This document shows, in pieces, positions 56,403 through 64,000 of a stretch of DNA of 64,000 nt. Numbering within the stretch: the first letter of the stretch is position 1; each line of letters starts with the position of its first letter. The notes below the pieces were generated by a model, which worked only from the letters and a program-made list of their open reading frames with translations, was not told where the DNA came from and ran no database searches. The translations under genes were made by a program, and so were the position numbers. Origin of the DNA: Selaginella tamariscina (Eukaryota > Streptophyta > Lycopodiopsida > Selaginellales > Selaginellaceae); the NCBI GenBank assembly GCA_003024785.1, contig PUQB01000500.1, positions 1 through 64,000 of the forward strand, given 5' to 3'.

Positions 56403-58120
56403 TAGTTGAGTTCAGCATGTCGGATATGTTTAGAAATACCCCTAGGTTTGACAGGTTAGGGTTTAGGGGTCGATGGATAATTCACCAAGTATATTCCCTT
56501 TGGGAATGAGATTCCATGCCAACCCACTTATGTAAACAGGAAAACGGGGGGGGGGGCTCTGTCACATAAATAAGGTAGTATGTAGTAGGAGAGCTCCTGG
56601 GTTCATGACTGAGTTTGTTTCTTCAGCCGGTGCAAGCTCTAGCTTGTGTTATTAAGGCACAACCCTCTATTGTGCTGCCCTAACTTCTAGATGATAGGGG
56701 TACGTCCCACCTTCAAGGTAGCTTATCCTTAACGTTGACAAATCCATGCTTGGGAGGTCTTGTCGAATGCATGTTCCAAGAGGCAGAGGTTGAGGCTTGT
56801 CTCCAGCCTCCTCCTCCACGTCAAGCTAGGTGTAGCACTCACATCCAAGCAAGGCACATCTGTGTCCTTGTCCAACTGTGGGCGTGGGATCTTGTTTGAC
56901 AGGTTCACATTGCCTAGTTCCTGAGGGTTCACTGAGGGGTTCTAGAGTTGGCATTTAGGAGCCACGTTTGTGGCACTTGGTGCAACTCTTGAATCTAAGG
57001 GTTATGGCATGATAACCCACATTGTGGAAGGCAATGTCATATGGAAATGTGACACTGGGCTAGAAGTCACATGACACAATGCCCGAGGCACGCCCTTTGG
57101 GCTGTGTCATGGGTTTGTCGCCAAGGGGTTGGATACTCTAGCCAACATGCATGCTTGTGCTTGCACTAGGGTGCTAAGCCTTGGGCATCCGTTTAAGGGA
57201 GGTTAAGTCTCGTAACTAGGTGTGCCTTGGCACACTTGGCTAGGGGAGTGTTCTCCTTAATCCAGGGGTTGAACAACCTAAGCTTGTTAACATGAGCCCT
57301 TTCGAGAGAAGTCATGTACTTAGGGTTATCCAAACCTAGCCTTAGGAGTTTGCTTAGCCGAACACTCGTGTTTGCCTATGGCGCACACTCATGTCCTCAC
57401 TAAGTACTAGCCCTAAGTCTAGGGTATGACTTGGCTACTTAAACCCTTAGGGGTTAGTCGTGGTTCAGGTACCCCTTGTCACCCTAAAGGGTTGTACTCT
57501 CGGATGAGGGAAGGGTTAAGTGACGATGCCTTGGCTCTGTCATGGGGGTATGTGTGAGACACATCTCCTTTGTGGGGTTAGGGCATGAGCCTGTCTAGGT
57601 CTAATGGGACATGATCCTAAAGTCTACTCGGGTTATCCTCTAGGGTTTGAGGGAGGTCATTCTAGGGGACTTAGGGTAAGACTCTAAGTCTTTTACCTAA
57701 TTGGGCCTCTGAGTCAAACTCTTAGGTTATCTTGGAAGACTTAACGTTGCTCACACATGGTGATGACGCCGGATGGCCATTTGGCAACCACATGTTGCCA
57801 CATGTTGGCCCTTCAGGTTAAAACTCTAACACAATCGATTACGACGAGTACAACGACGACCCATATTCCGAGTTGGAGAAATGGTATGGCCGGAACTAGC
57901 CATTAACCCAACTGAGACACGAAAACGAGGGTAAGAGTTTTCTAGAAGGTAAGTGCTACCTTTGCTTAGAGTTTCTCGCGATATCTAAGGACAGCCGGCC
58001 AGACTATCCCTAAACACCTAAGTGCACTAAGCAGGGCTGTTTCTCACTACATCTGAGCAGTACAGTAAGTAACAACAGTGAACTCCAAAGTAAAGAGGAG
58101 TCATAGTAAAAACTATGACA
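56403..58120. mobile_element. Z LTR inside T integrase, mostly inverted
   Basis: 56403-57835 is Z in reverse orientation (its TGTTAGAG end lies at about 57835), 57836-57888 is the adjoining T integrase sequence, also inverted, and 57889-58120 is the Z 3' end in normal orientation, finishing AACTATGACA. GATTG next to the 5' end and GATCG at 58121-58125 agree at four of five bases, consistent with a target duplication. The Z insertion was therefore rearranged after it landed. Confidence 0.85.
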
Positions 58121-58920
58121 GATCGTGCCACGCCTTAATACGTGTTTGTATTGCTTGTATGTTGAAAACTGCTTGCTATCTTTTCTCATCGAGTTTTTCG
58201 AGTTGTAGTAGTCGTTGTTTAACTTGTTCTGCTTCTCCAATGCCATATTCGAGTGACATCCACAATGATGGAATATATACTCTATAGGCATAATAGCTTC
58301 TAATCCGTATGTAAGTTGAAATGGGGTAAACTTTGTTGCAACTTTATATGTAGTACAGTATGCCATAATGCTGATGGAAGTTTTTTATCCCAATTTTTGC
58401 GATTTGTGTTCACTATCTTGGTTAATACAGTCTTCAGTATTTTGTTAGTAGCCTCTGCTTGTCCATTGCCTTGCGGATAATACACCGTGGAGACGTAATG
58501 CTTTACTAAATATTCGTTGCAAAGTACTTTGATAACGTTGTTGACGAAATAAGTTCCTTGGTCACTAATAAGTTCCATTGGAGTGCCAAATTGCACTACG
58601 ATATTTTCGTAGATAAACTTAGCTACACGTGTTGCGCAGCAATCCTGTAATGCGATAGTTTCTGCCCATTTAGTAACGTAATCTGTGAGTATCAATATAT
58701 ACTAATTCCTCTGCTACTTTTAGAATTGATTGGTCCCATAAAATCCATTCCCCATTTCATAAATGAGCTAATGGTTCCGTTGGATGTAATGGTTGAACTT
58801 GATGGTGTGGAGCTGGTTGATGTTTGTTACATTTCAAACATTTTTGACAATATTCGATAGCATTCTTGAATAATGTAGGCCACCATAATCCGGACTGTAA
58901 TATTTTTCATGTCGTTAACG
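58121..58920 (-). pseudogene. T integrase core
   Basis: Frame 58695-58300 reads MILTDYVTKWAETIALQD (first catalytic Asp), LISDQGTYFVNNVIKVL (second Asp) and GNGQAEATNKILKTV (Glu). Frame 58366-58010 continues with TKFTPFQLTYGLEAIMP. The zinc-finger region (Cys pair and His) is around 58750-58910 in broken frames. The region is interrupted by Z at 58120. Confidence 0.9.
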
Positions 58921-59640
58921 TTCCTGCAAATGTCCATGGTGTTCCCCTGAGTGGGCTTCCCGTAATACGAGTTGAAACTTCTTCCATTGGCACACATCTC
59001 CTTAAAACTTCATCTTTGCCCCTCTTATATAGTATTCCTGACACCATGTAGTATGGCTTACATCGTAAGACGAGTTGTTTGTGTTGTTGCGTGGTTGCGT
59101 ACTTATCTGGTGATGTTTCAGTAGTTAAAAGTGTTGAATATGTTGTAGATATCCTTTGTGATTCCATGTTTTGGTTGTGTTCTTGTTGTATCTGAAATAA
59201 GTTAGCATCTGGTAGTTCATCATTCACGCCAACACGGCTTAAGAAATCTGCTTATTGGTGTAGTTTGCTTGGTTTGTGGATGATTTGAAAGTCAAACTCC
59301 TGCAGTAATAAAAACCAGCGTACTAATCTTCCTTCGAGCTTAATTTTGCTTAACAAGTCTGTAAGAGCTTGATGATCGACAATGAACTTGACTTTGTTTG
59401 CCAGCAAATAATGCCAAATTTCTTAGCTGCATAAACCATTCCGAGTGCCTCCTTTTCTGTAGTCGTATAATTTTCTTCTGCAGGTGCTAACCATCGACTC
59501 GCGTAATATAATGGTCGATCTTTCTCGTCTTCCTGGGTTTGTGTTAATATGCATCCGATGGCGTATAACGATGCGTCCACCTGTACATGAAATTTTTGGT
59601 TTCAATTTGGACTCGCTAGTATGGGGGCCTTCATTAATGC
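58921..59640 (-). pseudogene. T RNase H and connection to integrase
   Basis: Frame 59580-59350 reads MDASLYAIGCILTQTQEDEK, PLYYASRWLAPAEENYTTTE and KEALGMVYAAKKF, a gypsy RNase H; it shifts at the end. Frame 59227-58907 (MNDELPDANLFQIQ...) is the linker before the integrase zinc finger. Confidence 0.85.
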
Positions 59641-60584
59641 TTGCTTCAATGCCTCGAAGCTTTGGTTGCATTGCGTGTCCCATTTGAATGGTTGTCCAGC
59701 ATAATTAACGGTTTTACTATTGCTGCATAATTTTTGATAAAACGCTGATGATATCCCATTTTGCCAAGAAGTCGTCGTATGCCGTTCACATCTTTTGGAG
59801 GTTGCATCATTTGTATTACTTTGACTTTATCTTGATTTACCATAATTCCATCTTTGCATATAATATGCCCAAGTAGGATTCTTGATTTTACAAAAAATAC
59901 GCACTTTTCCGAATTAAGAGCTATATTGTTTATTCGGCATTTTTCAAAGCATTTTGTTAAACAATCCAAGTGTTTGTTTTTTGTTCCGTAGATGCTAAAA
60001 TCATCCAAGAAAACTTTCATAAATGTTGTGAGATAATCCCGGAATGTTTCACTAATCAATCATTGGAAGGTAAAGGGTGCATTACATAACCCAAATGGCA
60101 TAACGTGATACGCATATGCGCCCCAAGGACTAATGAATGTTGTCTTTTCTTGGTCCGTTGGGTCAACTTGTACTTGGTTGTATCCTGAAAATCCATTTAA
60201 AAAGGAATACATGTCATGTCCTGCTACCGTATCCAATAATTCTTCTGTGAAGAGTATTGGGTACATATCCCACCTCGTTACGTTGTTCAATTTCTTATAA
60301 TTGACGCAAATACGTAATTTGCTGTTCTGCTTCGGTACTATAACAATTGGCGATAGCCATTGCGGGTTTTTGATCGGATAAATAAATCCGGCTTGTAATA
60401 ACTTGTCCATTTCTTCCTTAACTTTTGCCAGGAATGTTGGGTTCATACGGTATGCTTGCTGTTTCCTGGGTATTGCATGAGGCAATAATTCTATTTTGTA
60501 GGTACAAATTGTTGGTGGAACTCCCTTAAGATCTTCGTAACTCCAAGCAAAGACATCTGCATTTTCACGTAGTACGTTTATCAA
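59641..60584 (-). pseudogene. T reverse transcriptase
   Basis: Frame 60584-60060 contains LLPHAIPRKQQAYRMNPTF, VNYKKLNNVTRWDMYPI and YAYHVMPFGLCNAPFTFQ, and stops at a TGA. The frame resumes at once at 60059 (ISETFRDYL) and contains MKVFLDDFSIYG with the two catalytic Asp, then VKVIQMMQPPKDVNGIRRLL. The single in-frame stop is the only lesion in this stretch. FLDD instead of YLDD is usual for Tat/Athila elements. Confidence 0.92.
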
Positions 60585-61330
60585 TTGCTTTGGTATTCCG
60601 GTTCGAGGTCGATTGCTATTCGTACTTTCCGTGGTCCATATTCACTTGTTTTAATTTTGATTTCTTCAGTCTTCTCATTAGTTGCAATTTCCAATTTTTG
60701 TTGAGTTCGTGCTAATAGTTCATTCTCCGTTTCAAATTGTAGTTGTTGCGGTGTGGTTTGTTTGAACTTGTCTATTAATCCGAGAATGTTCATATGTTGC
60801 TGCTATTGTTCATCAGTGGTCTTATTTTCTGCACCCTCGTTCTCTGGTGTCATTTGATATAAATCAGCTTGTGCTATCTCTACGAGTTCGGGGTTGCTTT
60901 CAAATAGGAGTTTTTCTTCTTCTGTGTTCAATCCGTAGTGCCAGTCGAAATCCTCCATTTGTAATGGTCGTGTAGGTCGTTCAATTGGCTTCTTTTGTTG
61001 TGTTTTAACAACTGCTTCCTGCCCATGCTTATATAGTACCATTTCATCGTCTTCCCAATTATGTTGTACTTTCGCGTCCCTTAGCCAAGGTCTTCCTAAT
61101 AAAATTTGGTATGGTTTGCTCGTCTGCTCAATACGTAGTACGACCAAAGAGACCTTAAACTTGATTGTTGAAATCTCCATACATACAAATCTGATTATAC
61201 CAACAGGTCGTACTTTCCTTTGGTCAGCCATTCGTACCAAGAACGGTACGTTTTCAATAGGCCCTAAACCGAGTTGTTTGCAGGTCTATTCTTCGATAAT
61301 GTTGACTCCTGAACCTCCATCAATCGGTAT
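60585..61330 (-). pseudogene. T protease C-terminal part and linker
   Basis: Frame 61240-60803 contains PYQILLGRPWLRDAKVQHNW, a Tat-type protease end, and an acidic linker; 60793-60581 continues toward RT. A shift near 61260 separates it from the DGGSG frame. Confidence 0.82.
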
Positions 61331-62029
61331 GTTTGGAATGTTGTTCTTGCCAATACGAGCGGTAATCATTGGGACCTCCTCATCCCAATCCTTTTCATCT
61401 CTGAGAACTTCGGTTGTATTCACCCAGACTTGTCTAGTATCAGGTTGGATGCTGTTGAAGTCCAAAGCATTGGTTATTTGTGTTCGCAGAAATGGTGCTA
61501 AGGTGAGTAGCTCCCTTATAGTTAACTGTATAGGTTGTTGCAAAATGACTGCGACAATACGATCTCCAAGTGGTACTGCTGACGTAGATTGCTGCGAATG
61601 TGTACTTGCTTCATTAGGTATAGGATCTTGATGTTCTTCTTGCTGTATTATCTGAATTTGGTCTGCCACTCTCTGTACTGTAGCCTTCTCTTTTTCCCAG
61701 TTTTTGCGTATTGGCTCTTCTTTGTTTGGTTCCATGCGTACTCGTTTAGCTCGTGTTACTGCATATGTTTCCGTTGAGGGTAATTCCGTATCTTCTTCCC
61801 ATTTGCACTCATGATTTTGCTCTTCACGGTCATCCTCTTGATCACCTTCTTGTTGGACTTCAATCCTTCGTGTTGCTGGTTCTGTAGTCGGTGCTCCGGT
61901 GTTAAATTCGCATTGTGGACATTCTGGTGAATAATGTCCCATCTCTCCACAAGTGTAGCATCGAACATTGTTGAGTCTATTGCATTCAGTGGAATAGTGT
62001 CCTTTCTCTCCACATCTGAAACATGTCAC
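61286..62029 (-). pseudogene. T nucleocapsid zinc knuckles and protease active site
   Basis: The 247-residue frame begins with two CX2CX4HX4C knuckles (CFRCGEKGHYSTEC, CYTCGEMGHYSPEC), passes an acidic Glu/Gln-rich linker, and ends NIPIDGGSGVNIIEE, the aspartic protease motif of Tat elements. Fusion of nucleocapsid and protease in one frame shows that Gag and Pol share one ORF here. Confidence 0.9.
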
Positions 62030-63586
62030 ATTTGGATTTGGACCACGTAATGCTGGTGGGGCAGTATTGGTGGCAATAAAGGTAGTCCGGCATGTGTTGG
62101 GATTGGTAATAAGGATTGTCCTCCTCGTGGTATCTCTGTATTATTGCCTTGTCAATAAAATGCCCCAGAATCTCGGGGAAATCTCCTTCCATTGCCGTTT
62201 CTGCGTTCCCTTTTATATGGTCTTTGTGGAAAATCGTATGGGTTGGCACTCCGAGATTGTGTATAGTCATATGGATTCGTGTTGCGGGTGTTGTCCCATC
62301 TGTATGGTGGTGGTGGGTAGCCTTCAATCCGTCCAATCATTGGTTGGGGTTTATATCCCGTATTTCGACATTGCCTTGCTTCATGACATATTCCTCCACA
62401 CATCTGACACTTGGGCACTCTACATTCAGAAGCATTATGTCCTTCATTCTTGCATGTTGTACAATATATGACTTTGGACTCGCCCGTATCTCGTTCTCCT
62501 TTTGGTATTGCCTTCTTGGTTCTCGTTCATCATCATCGACGTATCTTCGAGGTATCAGTATTTCAATTTGTTCAACTGCGTTGATTGCATCTCTTAGATC
62601 ATGTGATTTTGTTAGACGTACTTGGAGCTGCAAATTGTCCTGTAGTCCGTTGATATACCATTTCCTTGCCAATTTATCACTGACATCTCCCACCTCGTAG
62701 CAGTTTTGTATCCTCTGAAATCTTCGCGTATAATCTTCCACTGCCTCCGTAGGTCCTTGTCGTATTTCCTGCAATTGTAATGTTTGCGATATTTGCGTAC
62801 ATAATAATTCATGAACAGTGCAAGTAGTGTGTCGTATTTGTCGATTGTGATGGCATTTTTGTAATACCAATCGCTAGCATCTCCCTTCAGCGTAAATGGA
62901 AATATTTGGATCTTCTTGTATTCATCCTTAATTTCGTTAGCTTCACACGCCTTCTCACATTGCTGTATGTGGCAATTCGTATCCTTGTGCTCTAGAGCAG
63001 AAAAGGTCGATGGTATGACTTTCCCCGTGATTGTTAGTGTTCCCATTTCGTTAGTTGCTTCAATTGCCAGCAGATCCCAGTACTCTCGCCTCGGTACGTG
63101 TTTTTCGTGATCGTGGTTTTGCTGATTGTTGTCCTCTTCCTCCGTTATCTCATCATGCTTCGTCTGTTGTTGCTCTTCTCATTGTGTTTCGAATTGTTCC
63201 TTCCTCCTTTGCTCTTCACGTTCCTCAATCCTTTGTCGGGTCTCTTTTACTGTTTGTCGTCATAAGTTTCGCTCCTCGCGCTCTCTTTGTTGTCTCTGCC
63301 TTATCTCTTCATATCATTGACGTTCTACAAGAATACGTTGGTAATCATCCATTCATTTACTACTAGATGTAGCGGATTCATTCTCATGCGGTCTTTGTTG
63401 AGCATTCTTCCATCTCTATGACAGTTGTCTTGCTCGTATTAAGTATTCACTTCAGAGTCTATGGAAAGCCTCAAATTTCTTCTTCCGCCGTAATTTCTCT
63501 TCAAACTCCAATACTTATTTGGGTATCGGCCTACCCATCCTGGTACATTCTACATACACATTGTTAGTTACCTACTAATTATGACC
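62030..63586 (-). pseudogene. T Gag
   Basis: Frame 63046-62612 contains QIFPFTLKGDASDWYYKNAI, a classic gypsy capsid motif; 62870-62337 contains EDYTRRFQRIQNCY and KWYINGLQDNLQLQVRL; 62418-62152 has a further knuckle CQMCGGICHEARQC. The N-terminal part (to about 63360) is Arg/Glu-rich in broken frames. Three knuckles are more than the usual one or two. Confidence 0.85.
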
Positions 63587-63587
63587 A

Positions 63588-63604
63588 TCCCTCCATGGTC
63601 GCCA
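63588..63604 (-). promoter_or_regulatory. T primer-binding site
   Basis: TGGCGACCATGGAGGGA on the minus strand, two bases after the LTR end TTCAACA. It nearly matches the site at 30464-30481. Confidence 0.75.
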
Positions 63605-63606
63605 TA

Positions 63607-64000
63607 TGTTGAACAGGAAAAATCCTACTAACTAAACATAACAGTGGTCGCCACCGACAACCCATAATAAGGGTCTAACGGAATAAGAAAGTGAAGAAAT
63701 AGAGTACAGATCAGACTTCAGAAGGTCAGGACTAGGTAAGGATGGCAAGGTATGTAGCAGGCAGTAGTACTGTGGATCCCGTAGTACTGTTAAGTGAACA
63801 ATATACAACAAAGTAGGAAGTCAAGTAAAAGAGTGAGTCATATGAAGAGTGAAAGGAAACTTATATTATGTCCGCACACGGCACATAGTACAATAATACA
63901 GTATACTCAGGATACCTTTTTAGTCCTAGCCTGGTCTATTTATACCCTACTCCTAGTCCCGCACTAGCAGTTAGAGTAACTACCTCTTAGCCTTATCCAT
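63607..64000 (-). repeat. T 5' LTR (partial)
   Basis: The reverse complement ends CCTGTTCAACA at 63607 and matches the second two-thirds of the LTR at 8066-8666, including ACCCTTATTATGGGT (about 63663-63677) and the TATAAATAG box (about 63938-63946). About 200 bases should lie beyond the window. Confidence 0.88.

Larger units (their letters stand above)
54676..64000 (-). mobile_element. T element: Tat-like Ty3/gypsy retrotransposon, 5' LTR cut by window end
   Basis: On the minus strand the order is 5' LTR (63607-64000+), primer site, gag, protease, RT, RNase H, integrase, ORF3. The 3' LTR is missing: ORF3 ends at about 54676 against a Z fragment. Features of the Tat/Athila branch are the DGGSG protease site, VFLDDFSIYG in RT and an extra ORF after integrase. 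Z is inserted in the integrase (56403-58120). Single-base shifts and a few stops break every gene, but catalytic motifs are kept. Confidence 0.92.

Noticed and set aside
61116..62700. Hydrophobic plus-strand frames (171, 134 and 194 residues)
   Set aside because: Antisense to T gag/protease; hydrophobicity comes from complementing Glu/Lys/Gln-rich codons.
1..64000. tRNA, rRNA or organelle DNA
   Set aside because: I looked for cloverleaf-like B-box motifs and conserved rRNA blocks and saw none; a covariance-model scan would be decisive.

Overview
The window reads as a repeat-dominated stretch of a land-plant nuclear genome. Three things point there: two relics of an intron-rich cytosolic glucose-6-phosphate isomerase (PGI) gene with GT-AG junctions; a Tat/Athila-type Ty3/gypsy element (DGGSG protease, FLDD reverse transcriptase, extra ORF after integrase); and 1.7 kb solo LTRs with perfect target duplications. 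A self-priming, chromodomain Ty3/gypsy element and a Crinkler/RHS-like P-loop NTPase would suit an early-diverging lineage such as a moss or lycophyte; that is inference. I found no intact host gene, no rRNA or tRNA and no bacterial feature. Family names used here: T = Tat-like gypsy element, R = chromodomain gypsy element, Z = 1.67 kb solo LTR.

Layout. Bases 1-7477 and 19585-27092 are the two arms of a very large, nearly identical inverted repeat. Each arm carries a 3' part of T (integrase tail, ORF3, 3' LTR) interrupted by Z, the last exon of an unknown gene, a 177 bp foldback element and AT-rich DNA. The 12.1 kb between the arms holds a T remnant, a decayed gag, a Crinkler-like NTPase pseudogene (10677-13060), a complete Z solo LTR (13437-15105), older LTR debris and a PGI relic (16860-17700). 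27093-30595 holds more T pieces. 30596-36607 is an R element on the minus strand. 38268-45590 is a second copy of the gag/NTPase/PGI block, in which the PGI part lies in the opposite orientation. 46489-52564 is a second R element, on the plus strand. 54333-64000 is a long T element on the minus strand, cut by the window end and carrying Z inside its integrase, with most of Z inverted.

How it fits together. Nearly everything occurs at least twice, often in opposite orientations, and at least two internal inversions can be mapped to the base or nearly so. The same Z insertion sits at the same integrase site in the arm copies and in the 54-64 kb T element, so those blocks descend from one locus by duplication. 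The two NTPase copies carry different frameshifts and deletions, so neither is open, yet together they show the architecture: coiled-coil N terminus, P-loop NTPase core, C-terminal Cys/His motif. R shows a Tf1-like self-primer arrangement. Many frame breaks are single-base indels, some in homopolymers, so residual assembly error must be weighed before calling each copy dead.
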